Shown: positions 1-8,443, counted from the first letter of the stretch. The stretch: DNA of 40,174 nucleotides from UBA10449 sp005883585 (GCA_005883585.1 VBFD01000115.1:1-40174); one strand, 5' to 3'. Program-made: numbers and translations. Notes: generated by a model from the letters alone, not told the origin.

Positions 1-111
1 CCGGACGCGGCGCAGGAGGCCGCTGATCACCTGGCGTTTGGACTTCAGGGACCCGCTTTCAGGGAGGTGCAGGACGACTCTGGCGACGCCGACCGCGACC
101 GTGGAGGCCAT
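1..111 (-). CDS. DUF503 (YlxP-like) protein, N-terminal part only
   Basis: The first 37 codons of a minus-strand gene that runs off the left edge. It starts with ATG at 111. The visible peptide carries the family pattern VGVARVVLHLPES followed by SLKSKRQVI and LLRRVR, which matches the start of DUF503/YlxP proteins (about 90-100 aa, small alpha-beta proteins often found near rbfA/infB/truB). The function of the family is not established; a link to ribosome maturation genes is only positional in other genomes. It is divergent from the peptide transporter operon, with about 100 bp between the starts. The fragment is short, but the conserved first strand and the SLKxKR signature are distinctive. 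Confidence 0.8.
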   Translation of the reverse strand, partial: MASTVAVGVARVVLHLPESGSLKSKRQVISGLLRRVR

Positions 112-123
112 CAAAGGCGGTTT

Positions 124-153
124 TTGACCATTTGTGTGGACTGCACATATGAT
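124..153 (+). promoter_or_regulatory. sigma70-type promoter of the peptide transporter operon
   Basis: TTGACC at 124-129 and TATGAT at 148-153 are separated by 18 bp, close to the TTGACA/TATAAT consensus. Transcription would begin near 160, leaving a leader of about 50 nt before the ATG at 212, which has a GGAGG-like ribosome site at about 199-203. A TGTG-N7-CACA inverted repeat (about 134-148) lies in the spacer and could be an operator; that is inference. The promoter position argues against the longer reading frame that opens at 134. Confidence 0.6.
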
Positions 154-211
154 GGCTCGTAGGCATGACGCACCCTTGGGGGTGGCCGGCATTCAGCTGG
201 AGGTGGGTCAG

Positions 212-1939
212 ATGAGTGGAGACGTGGACGCAGAAGATAAGGGTTTCGAGCAGTTCGAGCGATTCCTGGAGCACTGGTCCCGAAGAGACTTCCTGAAGCG
301 AGCCGGTGGTGCGACCGCCTATATGGCCTTCGCGGCCGGCGGCCTATCGTTCCTAGAGGCTTGTGGCGGGGGCAACACCTCGACCAGCCTGACGCCCAAG
401 AAGGGCGGCCATGTGATCGAAGGCAACTTCACCGACATCCGCACGCTCAACTCCATGCTGAGCAGCGACACAGCCAGCAACCAGGTCATCGGGCTCATGT
501 TCGATGGGCTGCTGAACTACTCGAAGAACGGAGATCTGGTCCCCGCCCTGGCAAAATCCTTCACCACCTCGTCGGACGGGCTCACCTACAAGTTCACGCT
601 TCGCGACAACCTGAAGTTCTCGGACGGACAGCCGCTCACGGCCGACGACGTCGTCTTCACCTACCAGCTCGCCTACGACCCCAAGTACAAAGACGTGGCG
701 TCGCCGCGGCGTGGTGACCTTCAGAAATACATCGCCAGCGTCACCGCCCCCGATCCAAAGACAGTGGTCATCACGACGACCACGGTGTTCGCGCCCTTCC
801 TGGCCAACCATGCCCTCTACGGCATTCTGCCCAAGCACGTGCTTGGCAGCCTGGACCCGAAGGCGATCAACACCGCCGATTTCAACACCGCTCCTTCAGT
901 GACCAACGGCGCGTTCAAGTTCGTCAAGTGGGAGAAGGGACAGCAGGTCACGCTCGCGCGCAACGACAACTATTGGAACGGTCCCGCTTACCTCGACTCT
1001 TACGTCTACAAGGTCCTGCCCGACTCAGTCGCGGTGACGAACCAGCTGAAGACGGGAGAGATCGACATCGGCCCGGTCGACCCATCGCAGTTCGACGACG
1101 TGAAGACGGCGACCAACGTGGCCATGTCAGAGTTTCCAGTCCCGACCTTCACCTTCTATGCATACAACCTTGACTCCACCAAGCTGGGCGGCCAGCTGTT
1201 CGGGGACAAGGCAGTGCGTCAAGCATTGCTTTACGCGCTCAACCGCCAGCAGATCGTGACCGCGGTGTTCTTCGGCCATGGTTCAGTGGCCAACGCGGTG
1301 GAGCCGCCGACCTCGTGGGCCTACAAAGACAAGCCTCAGGTCCTGATCGGCTTTGACAAGGCGAAGGCCGAATCGTTGCTCGACGGCGCCGGATGGGCCA
1401 AAGGATCCGACGGCATCCGTGCCAAGGGCGGGCAGAAGCTCAAGTTCACGATGATCACCAATGCCGGCAACAAACAGCGCGAAGCAATGCTCACCGTCAT
1501 GCAGCAGTCGTGGAAGGACGTCGGCGTCGACGCCACCCCGAGCCTCATCCAGTTCCCGCAGCTGGTGAGCCAGATCGTCAGCATCCGCACGTTCGACCTG
1601 TTCCTGGTCGGCTTCAACTGGGGCGCGGACCCCGACGTGTCCCCGCTCTATCACTCGAGGAACACGGCGCCCGGCGGCTTCAACGGCGCCGACTTCAAAA
1701 ACGACACCGCGGACCAGCTCCTGGACCAGGCGCTCGGCACAGTCGACAAGGCCAAGCGCAAGTCGCTGTACTTCCAGTTCCAGGACCTCATGTCGGACCT
1801 GCAGCCGTCGCCGGTCATCCTGTTCAACAGCGGAATCTATGGCGTCAACACGCGCGTACAGGGGACCGACTTCGGCCCGTTCAACCAATTTGCCCAGCGG
1901 CCCTGGAACGCCAAGGTTTGGGTGACGGACGGCAAGTAA
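212..1939 (+). CDS. ABC transporter peptide/solute-binding lipoprotein (SBP_bac_5 family), Tat-exported
   Basis: A 575-aa extracytoplasmic substrate-binding protein of the DppA/OppA family. The N-terminus has a twin-arginine motif SRRDFLK, a hydrophobic stretch and a lipobox LEAC followed by GGG. This predicts Tat export, lipidation and tethering to the outer face of the membrane. The body has family blocks such as LTADDVVFTYQLAYD and AVRQALLYALNR. I chose ATG 212 because GGAGG lies about 8 nt upstream and the upstream in-frame ATG at 134 lies inside the promoter. It is the first gene of a five-gene transporter operon, so it probably captures oligopeptides or a related solute. The exact ligand cannot be read from sequence. 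Confidence 0.93.
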   Translation: MSGDVDAEDKGFEQFERFLEHWSRRDFLKRAGGATAYMAFAAGGLSFLEACGGGNTSTSLTPKKGGHVIEGNFTDIRTLNSMLSSDTASNQVIGLMFDGLLNYSKNGDLVPALAKSFTTSSDGLTYKFTLRDNLKFSDGQPLTADDVVFTYQLAYDPKYKDVASPRRGDLQKYIASVTAPDPKTVVITTTTVFAPFLANHALYGILPKHVLGSLDPKAINTADFNTAPSVTNGAFKFVKWEKGQQVTLARNDNYWNGPAYLDSYVYKVLPDSVAVTNQLKTGEIDIGPVDPSQFDDVKTATNVAMSEFPVPTFTFYAYNLDSTKLGGQLFGDKAVRQALLYALNRQQIVTAVFFGHGSVANAVEPPTSWAYKDKPQVLIGFDKAKAESLLDGAGWAKGSDGIRAKGGQKLKFTMITNAGNKQREAMLTVMQQSWKDVGVDATPSLIQFPQLVSQIVSIRTFDLFLVGFNWGADPDVSPLYHSRNTAPGGFNGADFKNDTADQLLDQALGTVDKAKRKSLYFQFQDLMSDLQPSPVILFNSGIYGVNTRVQGTDFGPFNQFAQRPWNAKVWVTDGK

Positions 1940-1977
1940 AGAGGAATAGGGGAGCCGCCGGAATAGGCTTGTAGCGG

Positions 1978-2949
1978 ATGCTGGCCAAGTACCTGCTCCG
2001 GCGGTTCTTCGCCTCGATCGTCGTCGTCTTGGGCGTGACGGCCATCACCCTCGTGCTCATGGACCGCACGCGCGGCACCTACGTGCCGGGCATCGATCTC
2101 AACCCCAATCTTCGGCCCGACGATATCGAACGCCTGAGGGCGAACCTGGGCCTCGACCGGCCTTTCTACGTTTGGTACATCACCTGGCTCTGGAACGTGG
2201 TCCATGGCGATTTCGGCCGCTCGATGATCGATGGCAGCCCGGTGATGAGCCACATCCTCGACCGTCTGCCCAACACGTTGGAGCTCACGGCCACAGCGAT
2301 CCTGATCGGCGTTCTGCTCTCAATTCCGCTTGGCGTGATCGGCGCACTCAGGCGCGGCAGCAAGGTCGACCACGGGTTGACCGTGGTCTCGGTGGCGGGC
2401 TTCGCGGTGCCGCAGTTCTGGCTCGGCCTGCTGCTGATCCTGTTCTTCTCGGTCACGTTCGAGCAGCACGGCTGGCCGTGGCTTCCATCCAGCGGCGCCA
2501 CGAGCGCGCTGGGCGGCGGCGACATCCTCGACCGGCTCGAGCACCTGATCATGCCGGCCACGGTGCTCTCCTTCTTCTATCTGTCCCTGTGGTCGCGCTT
2601 CACTCGCTCGAGCATGCTCGAGGTTCTCTCGCAGGACTACATCCGCACCGCGCGCGCCAAAGGCATGGGCGAACGGCGAGTCGTATACCTGCACGGGCTG
2701 CGCAACGCATTGATCCCTCTGATCACGCTGGTCGGCCTCGAGCTGCCGGGCCTGGTGAGCGGCGGGCTGGTCGTCGAGGTCGTCTTCGGCTGGCCGGGCA
2801 TCGGGCGCCTGCTGTTCGAGCGCGCCCTCCAGTACGACTACTCGACGGTGATGGGCGTCACCTTCTTCGCCACACTCCTGGTCATCGCCGGCAACCTGCT
2901 CGCGGACGTGCTGTATGCAGTCCTCGATCCGCGGATCCGCTACGCGTGA
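1978..2949 (+). CDS. peptide ABC transporter permease, DppB/OppB type
   Basis: A 323-aa integral membrane protein with the BPD_transp_1 fold. It has an N-terminal membrane segment, a periplasmic loop (residues about 30-95) and five further membrane spans. The coupling-helix (EAA) region reads YIRTARAKGMGERRV, typical of DppB. The C-terminus ends DVLYAVLDPRIRYA, also typical. It starts at ATG 1978, 38 nt after the binding protein, and lies 37 nt before the second permease. It should pair with the DppC-type permease to form the channel. Full length for the family. Confidence 0.93.
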   Translation: MLAKYLLRRFFASIVVVLGVTAITLVLMDRTRGTYVPGIDLNPNLRPDDIERLRANLGLDRPFYVWYITWLWNVVHGDFGRSMIDGSPVMSHILDRLPNTLELTATAILIGVLLSIPLGVIGALRRGSKVDHGLTVVSVAGFAVPQFWLGLLLILFFSVTFEQHGWPWLPSSGATSALGGGDILDRLEHLIMPATVLSFFYLSLWSRFTRSSMLEVLSQDYIRTARAKGMGERRVVYLHGLRNALIPLITLVGLELPGLVSGGLVVEVVFGWPGIGRLLFERALQYDYSTVMGVTFFATLLVIAGNLLADVLYAVLDPRIRYA

Positions 2950-2986
2950 AAGCCCCACAAAATCTTCCATTTTTCGGGGACCCCGA

Positions 2987-3916
2987 ATGAGCATGCTGGG
3001 TCAGACACCCGCGACCGAGATCGAAGCCCCGATCAGCACGTTCGAAGGTGCCGCCACCCGTCCGGCACAGTCGTACTGGAACGAATCGTGGGAGCGGCTG
3101 CGCGCCAACCGCATCGGCATGGGCGCCGGGATCCTGATCGTCATCCTGGGCGCCATCGCACTCGCGGCGCCGCTGTTCACACAGTTCCTCACGCACTACG
3201 AGCCCTACCGACTCGACCTGCTGTCGACTTTCCAGCCGCCAGGCCATCCACATCTCCTGGGCACAGATGATCTCGGACGCGACACGCTCACGCGGCTGAT
3301 CTACGGCGGCCGCGTATCACTCGGCGTCGCGTTCTTGACGGTCGGGCTTTCACTGACCCTCGGCACGACCGTCGGCCTCGTCGCCGGCTTTTACGGCCGC
3401 TGGGTCGACGACATCCTCATGCGAATCGTGGACACCGTGCTGTCGATCCCGGCGATCTTTCTCTTCATCCTCATGTCGATCTTGTTCCGCCCGAACCCGA
3501 TCACCCTGGCGATGATCATCGCCTCAGTCGGCTGGGGCGGTGTGGCGCGACTCGTTCGCGGAGAGGTGCTCTCGGTCAAGCAGCGGGATTTCATCATGGC
3601 CACGCGCTCCATCGGCGCCCGCGACCTGCGATTGATCGCCATCCACCTCTTGCCCAACGTGCTGCCGGTTTTGATCGTCGCCGCCAGCCTCGGGGTCGGC
3701 CAGATCATCCTCATCGAGGCGGCGCTCGACTTCCTCGGTCTTGGCATCCAGCCACCGACGGCGAGCTGGGGCAACATGTTGACCAACGCCCAGAGCTACT
3801 TCTTCCACTCCGTCTGGCTGGTGTATTTCCCGGGGGTGACGATCTTCATCACGGTGCTTGCATCAAACGTATTCGGCAACGCGGTCCGCGACGCCTTCGA
3901 TCCCAGGCTCAAGTAG
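2987..3916 (+). CDS. peptide ABC transporter permease, DppC/OppC type
   Basis: A 309-aa second channel subunit. It has the N-terminal cytoplasmic extension and first membrane helix typical of OppC_N, followed by the binding-protein-dependent transport domain. LLGTDDLGRDTLTRLIYGGR is the DppC signature, and the coupling helix contains FIMATRSIGARDLR. It ends DAFDPRLK. I chose ATG 2987 over an in-frame ATG at 2915, because the latter overlaps the dppB end and adds a non-conserved leader. The last base of its stop codon is the first base of the next gene's GTG start, so translation is probably coupled. Confidence 0.92.
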   Translation: MSMLGQTPATEIEAPISTFEGAATRPAQSYWNESWERLRANRIGMGAGILIVILGAIALAAPLFTQFLTHYEPYRLDLLSTFQPPGHPHLLGTDDLGRDTLTRLIYGGRVSLGVAFLTVGLSLTLGTTVGLVAGFYGRWVDDILMRIVDTVLSIPAIFLFILMSILFRPNPITLAMIIASVGWGGVARLVRGEVLSVKQRDFIMATRSIGARDLRLIAIHLLPNVLPVLIVAASLGVGQIILIEAALDFLGLGIQPPTASWGNMLTNAQSYFFHSVWLVYFPGVTIFITVLASNVFGNAVRDAFDPRLK

Positions 3917-4896
3917 TGCCCGAGACGCTGCTCGAGGTCCAGGACCTCCACACCGTCTTCAAGACCAAGGCCGGCATGGTGAAAGCGGTCGACGGCGTGT
4001 CCTTCGAGATCAGCCCCGGAGAGACGCTGGGCATCGTGGGCGAGTCGGGCAGCGGTAAGTCGGTGACGGCGCTGAGCGTCATGCGCCTCCAGCGTCCCGG
4101 GAAAGTCGTGAGCGGCAAGGTCATGTTCAAAGGCCGCGACCTCACCAAGGTTTCCGAAGGCGAGATGCGCGAGATACGCGGCCAGGACATCGCAATGATC
4201 TTTCAGGACCCCATGACGTCCCTCAACCCGGTCTTCCGGACCGGGTGGCAGGTGGCCGAGCCTGTGCGCCTGCATCACGGCCTGGACAAGGCCAAGGCCA
4301 TGGGAGTCGCGGTCTCCATGCTGGGCAAGGTCGGAATTCCATCGCCCGAGACCAGGGCGCGTGACTACCCGCACCAGTTCTCGGGCGGGATGCGCCAGCG
4401 CGCCATGATCGCCATGGGTCTGACCACCACCCCGAAGGTCTTGATCGCCGACGAGCCGACCACGGCCCTCGACGTCACGATCCAGGCGCAGATCCTCGAC
4501 CTTCTGCGCCACGTCAACCGCGATTTCGGCACCGCGACCATCCTCATCACCCACAACCTGGGCGTGGTCGCGGGCATGTGCGAGCGCGTGATGGTGATGT
4601 ACGCCGGGAGGGTGGTCGAGGCGGGGCCGACCGTGGACGTCTTCGCGCACCCCAAGCACCCGTACACGTGGTCGCTGCTCCGGTCGATACCGCGCTTGGA
4701 TGCCGAGCGCCACGAGCCGCTGAAGCCGATCGAAGGGCTGCCCCCCGACCTCATCGACCTGCCGACCGGTTGCGCGTTCCATCCGCGGTGCAAGTTCACG
4801 ATCGAGCGGTGCTCGCGTGACGTCCCGGCGCTGAACCGGGTGGGCGAGACGCAGCTGGCGGCATGCTGGGTCACCCAATCGGGGGTCGAACTCTAG
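3916..4896 (+). CDS. peptide ABC transporter ATP-binding protein, DppD/OppD type
   Basis: A 326-aa ATPase starting at GTG 3916, overlapping the dppC stop by one base. Walker A is GESGSGKS (residues about 38-45), the ABC signature is SGGMRQRAMIA, and Walker B is VLIADEPTTALD followed by the H-loop ITHN. The C-terminal oligo_HPY region carries the usual cysteine pattern (GCAFHPRC, ERC, AAC). In related transporters that pattern may bind an Fe-S cluster; this is family knowledge, not shown here. It forms the NBD heterodimer with the DppF-type ATPase downstream. Confidence 0.93.
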   Translation: MPETLLEVQDLHTVFKTKAGMVKAVDGVSFEISPGETLGIVGESGSGKSVTALSVMRLQRPGKVVSGKVMFKGRDLTKVSEGEMREIRGQDIAMIFQDPMTSLNPVFRTGWQVAEPVRLHHGLDKAKAMGVAVSMLGKVGIPSPETRARDYPHQFSGGMRQRAMIAMGLTTTPKVLIADEPTTALDVTIQAQILDLLRHVNRDFGTATILITHNLGVVAGMCERVMVMYAGRVVEAGPTVDVFAHPKHPYTWSLLRSIPRLDAERHEPLKPIEGLPPDLIDLPTGCAFHPRCKFTIERCSRDVPALNRVGETQLAACWVTQSGVEL

Positions 4897-5092
4897 GTGT
4901 CCCGTCCGGGAAGCCGCTCACCAATCCATCGGCCTAGTCGGCCGGGCGCCTTCGGCGCTGAAGCCAGCGTCGCCTCCTGCGCTCGCTCGGTCACGCATCT
5001 ACGCGATGCGCTCCCTCACGTGCTCGTCGGCTCCTTGGCTCCGGCCGCCAAGGCCGCGTCTTGGCGAGCTTGTTCCCGAACAGGACACCAAG
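4897..5092 (+). other. hairpin-rich spacer inside the peptide transporter operon
   Basis: This 196-bp non-coding gap between the two ATPase genes is unusual, because the rest of the operon is tightly packed. It holds four perfect short inverted repeats in a row: CGGCC/GGCCG at 4930-4944, GCGCC/GGCGC at 4946-4958 (loop TTC), CGCATC/GATGCG at 4994-5010, and CTTGGC/GCCAAG at 5034-5052. No U-tract follows any of them, so classic termination is not indicated. It could be an inserted palindromic repeat or an RNA-processing or stability element; no family recognised. Confidence 0.5.
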
Positions 5093-6112
5093 GTGCCTGA
5101 GACCGCCCATGTCCAGCTGAAGAGGGCCTGGACCACTTCCGATCCACTCGTGTCCGTGGAGGGGTTGAAAACGTGGTTCCCGATCTCGTCGGGCGTCCTC
5201 CAGCGGACGGTGGCTCATGTGCGCGCGGTCGACGGCGTCGACCTCGAGATCAAGAAGGGCGAAACGCTGGGCCTGGTTGGGGAGTCGGGCTGCGGCAAGT
5301 CGACGCTGGGGCGCACGATCATCCGCCTGCTCGACCCGACGGCGGGAACGATTCATTTCAAGGGTGAGGACATCACCCATCAGCACGGTACGGCGATGCG
5401 CATGCACCGTCGCGACATGGCGATGATCTTCCAGGACCCTTACGCGTCGCTCGATCCGCGGCAGACGGTCGGCGACATCATCGGCGAGCCGCTGGATATT
5501 CACAGGCTCGCCAAGGGCAAAGAGCGGCAGAACCGGATCTACGAGCTGCTGCAGGTGGTGGGGATGAATCCGCGATTCGCCGACCGCTATCCGCACGAGT
5601 TTTCGGGCGGTCAGCGGCAGCGCATCGGGATCGCGCGGGCGCTCGCGGTCGGCCCGACCTTCATCGTCTGCGACGAACCGATCTCGGCGCTCGACGTCTC
5701 GATCCAGGCCCAGATCATCAACCTGCTCGAGCGGCTGCAGTCGAAGTTCGACCTGACGTACCTGTTCATCGCGCATGACCTTTCGGTCGTGAAGCACATC
5801 TCGAACCGCGTGGCGGTCATGTACCTCGGCAAGATCGTCGAGGTCGCTCCCGGCGGGCAGCTCTACCGGCGGCCCCGACATCCCTACACCGGCTCCCTGC
5901 TCTCGGCAATTCCGATCCCTGACCCCGTCATCGAGCGCGGGCGGGAGCGTGTCATCCTGCAAGGCGACGTCGCGTCGCCAGTGAACCCGCCGTCGGGCTG
6001 CCGGTTCCGGACGCGCTGTCCGCGTGCGCGGCCGCATTGCGCCGAGGAGGAGCCGCCGCTCGAATCGTTCGGGGCCGAGCACATGGCGGCGTGTTTCTAT
6101 CCATTAGATTGA
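5093..6112 (+). CDS. peptide ABC transporter ATP-binding protein, DppF/OppF type
   Basis: A 339-aa second ATPase. Walker A is GESGCGKSTLGR, the signature is SGGQRQRIGIARAL, Walker B is FIVCDEPISALDVS and the H-loop is IAHDLS. The C-terminal oligo_HPY segment contains cysteines (GCRFRTRC, HC, AACF). I prefer GTG 5093, which has AGGA 8 nt upstream and gives a start MPET like the sister ATPase. The ATG at 5006 would add 29 non-conserved residues encoded by the hairpin spacer. It completes the transporter. Its stop codon region also contains the -10-like box of pyrE. Confidence 0.9.
   Translation: MPETAHVQLKRAWTTSDPLVSVEGLKTWFPISSGVLQRTVAHVRAVDGVDLEIKKGETLGLVGESGCGKSTLGRTIIRLLDPTAGTIHFKGEDITHQHGTAMRMHRRDMAMIFQDPYASLDPRQTVGDIIGEPLDIHRLAKGKERQNRIYELLQVVGMNPRFADRYPHEFSGGQRQRIGIARALAVGPTFIVCDEPISALDVSIQAQIINLLERLQSKFDLTYLFIAHDLSVVKHISNRVAVMYLGKIVEVAPGGQLYRRPRHPYTGSLLSAIPIPDPVIERGRERVILQGDVASPVNPPSGCRFRTRCPRARPHCAEEEPPLESFGAEHMAACFYPLD
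6105..6110 (+). promoter_or_regulatory. -10-like box for leaderless pyrE
   Basis: TAGATT ends 6 nt before the GTG start at 6117, and no Shine-Dalgarno is seen. A transcript from here would begin at or next to the start codon. One of eight similar arrangements in this window. Confidence 0.35.
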
Positions 6113-6116
6113 GTTC

Positions 6117-7010
6117 GTGATCGGGGAGCTGGAGACACTTGGGCGCGACCTGGTCGCGGCCTCTTATCTCAAAGGCGATTTCGTGCTTCGGTCCGGCAAA
6201 CGGTCCAACCGCTACTTCGACAAATTCCTCTTCGAGACCGATCCCGCATTGCTGCGGCGGCTGGGCAAGCATCTGGCCGGTCTCGTGCCACTCACGACGC
6301 AGCGCCTCGCCGCACCGGAGCTTGGAGCCGTGCTCCTCGGCGGCGCCGTGTCCATGGAAACAGGTCTGCCGCTGGTCCTCGTGCGCAAGGAGCCGAAGGG
6401 CTACGGGACCTCGAAGCAGATCGAGGGACGATTCGAGCGGGGCGAACGCGTGACCGTGATCGAAGATGTCGTGACCACCGGTGGCGACTCGCTGCGTTCG
6501 GCACAGGTCCTGCGCGACGCAGGCGCCGACGTGATCCATCTCGTCGTCGTCCTCGATCGTGGCGAGGGTGGCGAGGAGAACATCCACAAGGCCGGCATTC
6601 GTTACTCGCCTCTCTTTCGCATCACCGACCTCGACCGTCGATGCGACCGGGATGTACGTCCTGCCGGGCGCGATCGACGTCCACGTGCACAGCCGCGACC
6701 CGGGCTTTCCGCAGAAGGAGGATTTCGGAACGCTGACTGCTGCAGCGGCAGCAGGCGGTGTGACGACTGTGATCGACATGCCGAACACGGTGCCGGCCGT
6801 CGATGCAGCCGGGGTGCTGGAGTCCAAGGCGGCGCTCGCCCGCGGCAAGGCCCGCGTCGATTTCGGGTTGTGGGGCCTGGTGCGTTCGACCACGACGCCC
6901 GACGAGCTCGAAGGCCTGGCGGCTGCCGGTGCGGTCGGCTTCAAGGCCTATCTCGGCTACGCCTACAGCCTCGCGCGGAAGCAGGTGCATTACTCGCTGA
7001 ACCTCGATGA
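6117..7010 (+). CDS. pyrE: orotate phosphoribosyltransferase, frame runs on into pyrC DNA
   Basis: PyrE transfers the phosphoribosyl group of PRPP to orotate, giving OMP in pyrimidine synthesis. Residues 1-172 look normal: LRSGKRSNRYFDKF near the N-terminus, the conserved RKEPKGYGT loop at residues 90-98, and the PRPP-binding motif VIEDVVTTGGDS at 114-125. Homology stops at about 6632, after RITDL, roughly where PyrE normally ends. The same frame then continues 125 codons through DNA that encodes dihydroorotase in another frame, so the tail is not meaningful protein. The native stop codon, and perhaps a few residues, seem to have been lost in a deletion at the junction. It starts at GTG 6117 with no Shine-Dalgarno but a TAGATT box 6 nt upstream. 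The enzyme core may still work. Confidence 0.8.
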   Translation: MIGELETLGRDLVAASYLKGDFVLRSGKRSNRYFDKFLFETDPALLRRLGKHLAGLVPLTTQRLAAPELGAVLLGGAVSMETGLPLVLVRKEPKGYGTSKQIEGRFERGERVTVIEDVVTTGGDSLRSAQVLRDAGADVIHLVVVLDRGEGGEENIHKAGIRYSPLFRITDLDRRCDRDVRPAGRDRRPRAQPRPGLSAEGGFRNADCCSGSRRCDDCDRHAEHGAGRRCSRGAGVQGGARPRQGPRRFRVVGPGAFDHDARRARRPGGCRCGRLQGLSRLRLQPRAEAGALLAEPR

Positions 7011-7887
7011 TCCCGACCTCGAGGCGCCACCTGACTACGGGACGCTGGCCCGACTCGCCCCCGACATCGCACGCCTCGGCTTGCCGCTCGTGATCCACGC
7101 TGAAGACCCGGCGATTCTCGTTGCGTTCACGCGCCCGCTCGAGACGTATGCGGACCTGCTGGCCGCGAGGCCCGCGGAGGCTGAGGCCGTCGCGATCGCC
7201 GCGGCGGCCGAGATCGCCGGCGCCTCAGGGGTGCGCTTGCACATCGCTCATCTGTCGAGCGCGCCCGGCCTGGCCGCGGCGCAGGAGGCGATAAGGGCCG
7301 GCGCGCCGCTGACCCTCGAGACGTGCCCTCACTACCTGTGGCTGTGCGACGAGGATTTCGAAAGGGTCGGGACGGCGATGAAGATCTTTCCGCCGGTCCG
7401 CGCCGAGCATGACCGTGACGCCCTCGTCGACGGGCTCAGGAAGGGAACGATCACGACCGTCGCCACCGACCACGCACCGCACACCGATGCGGAAAAGGCG
7501 GCTGCGTTCGGTGACGCACCGGCCGGGAGCCCGGGTGTGCAGACGCTTTACGTCAGCTGTCTCGAGCTTGCCAAACGCATGGGCGATGTCTGGCTGGCGC
7601 CACGCTGGGTTTCCGAGGCCCCGGCAGCGCTGGCCGGGCTGCAAGGAAGCAAGGGCATGATCGCGCCTGGATACGACGCGGACCTCGTGATTGTGGATCC
7701 AAACCAGCCAACTCGAGTGCGTCCGGAGATCATGCGGTCACGGCAGCGGCACAGCGCGCTCGACGGCATGGAGTTCGGCTTCACCGTGCGCGAGGTCTAC
7801 CTGCGTGGCTCGCTGGTCGCGGGCGAAGGCGGGCGTCGAGGACGTACCGGCGGCCGTCTGCTTCGGCCGGCCCGACGCCAGTCGTGA
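6559..7887 (+). CDS. pyrC: dihydroorotase (PyrC/allantoinase-type amidohydrolase), 5' end missing
   Basis: A class-I dihydroorotase-like amidohydrolase that would cyclise carbamoyl-aspartate. Recognisable protein begins at about 6634 (TVDATGMYVLPGAIDVHVH) and runs to the end. Metal-site elements are all present: HVH, the carbamylated-lysine region GFKAYLGY, VIHAED, HIAHLSS and TDHAPH. Family members begin with about 45-50 residues of a beta-sandwich (an IKNG..V pattern) before this point. Here those codons are absent and the upstream DNA is the end of pyrE in another frame. The open frame can be followed back to GTG 6559, but that leader is out-of-frame pyrE and is not homologous. Allantoinase or hydantoinase is possible, though the pyrE neighbour favours dihydroorotase. 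Confidence 0.75.
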   Translation: MARVARRTSTRPAFVTRLSFASPTSTVDATGMYVLPGAIDVHVHSRDPGFPQKEDFGTLTAAAAAGGVTTVIDMPNTVPAVDAAGVLESKAALARGKARVDFGLWGLVRSTTTPDELEGLAAAGAVGFKAYLGYAYSLARKQVHYSLNLDDPDLEAPPDYGTLARLAPDIARLGLPLVIHAEDPAILVAFTRPLETYADLLAARPAEAEAVAIAAAAEIAGASGVRLHIAHLSSAPGLAAAQEAIRAGAPLTLETCPHYLWLCDEDFERVGTAMKIFPPVRAEHDRDALVDGLRKGTITTVATDHAPHTDAEKAAAFGDAPAGSPGVQTLYVSCLELAKRMGDVWLAPRWVSEAPAALAGLQGSKGMIAPGYDADLVIVDPNQPTRVRPEIMRSRQRHSALDGMEFGFTVREVYLRGSLVAGEGGRRGRTGGRLLRPARRQS

Positions 7888-8345
7888 GCGCCTTGATGCG
7901 CGTCGCCCTCGTGCTGCTCGTCGGCGTTGCAGTCGTGTGCTCTGCATGCGGCGAGTCGGCGACTTCGAATGGGTCCCCAGGGACCTCCAGCTCGGCCAGG
8001 GGAACCGGCAAGCTCGATCCCGCCGTCGCGATGCCGAAAGGATTTCCGTCGGACTTTCCTATCTATCCGGGCGCCCGCCTCACCCAGGCCAGTCAGGTCA
8101 CGAACAACGGGCAGACCACCTGGGGCGTGCAGTGGGAGACCCTGGACGGCGTGGACGCGGTGCAGGGCTTCTATGTGAAAAAGCTCAACGAAGGCGATTG
8201 GACCATCACCTACAACGGCTCGAGCGGCGGCAACTTCTCAGCCATCTTCAGCCGCAAGAGCAACCAAAAGGACGCGGGGATTCTCGCGGTCGAGTTGGAG
8301 TCGGACGTGACCCGTATCACCCTCGCGTTCGGAGAGAACGGGTAG
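7884..8345 (+). CDS. small secreted lipoprotein of unknown function
   Basis: A 153-aa protein starting at GTG 7884, overlapping the pyrC stop in a GTGA junction (ATG 7896 is an alternative). It has an N-terminal hydrophobic segment and a lipobox ending CSAC (Cys about residue 22), followed by a Ser/Gly/Thr-rich linker. The mature part has a FPIYPGA motif and alternating beta-type sequence (WGVQWETLDGV, GFYVKKLNEGDW) that suggests a compact beta domain. I do not recognise a named family. Coupling to pyrC suggests shared transcription, not shared function. Confidence 0.7.
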   Translation: MSALMRVALVLLVGVAVVCSACGESATSNGSPGTSSSARGTGKLDPAVAMPKGFPSDFPIYPGARLTQASQVTNNGQTTWGVQWETLDGVDAVQGFYVKKLNEGDWTITYNGSSGGNFSAIFSRKSNQKDAGILAVELESDVTRITLAFGENG

Positions 8346-8356
8346 GTCGGGCCACC

Positions 8357-8430
8357 AATTCCGCGCGTTTGGATCAAAACGCGCGTTTGTGAGAGCGGGA
8401 TTTCGCGCGTTTTGCGCAAGACGTGCGTAA
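8357..8430. repeat. AAACGCGCG-motif repeat in a convergent intergenic region (copy A)
   Basis: Between two convergent genes. Four close relatives of the word CGCGCGTTT or its complement occur about every 15-25 bp: 8362-8370, 8377-8388, 8404-8412 and a variant near 8421-8427. AAACGCGCGTTT at 8377-8388 is a perfect 12-bp palindrome. Read on the minus strand, 8357-8379 contains TTTTGATCCAAACGCGCGGA, which recurs with two changes at 32751-32770. No coding potential is evident. Confidence 0.5.
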
Positions 8431-8443
8431 TCGCAGAGTGCGC

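Noticed and set aside
134..211. Upstream extension of the binding-protein gene from ATG 134
   Set aside because: It overlaps the -10 box of a good promoter and lacks a ribosome site; ATG 212 has GGAGG and leads directly to the Tat signal.
3796..4878. 360-codon open frame antisense to the DppD-type ATPase gene
   Set aside because: It lies fully opposite a clear ABC ATPase, has low-complexity Arg/Gly/His-rich composition and no family motifs; long antisense frames are expected at this GC content.
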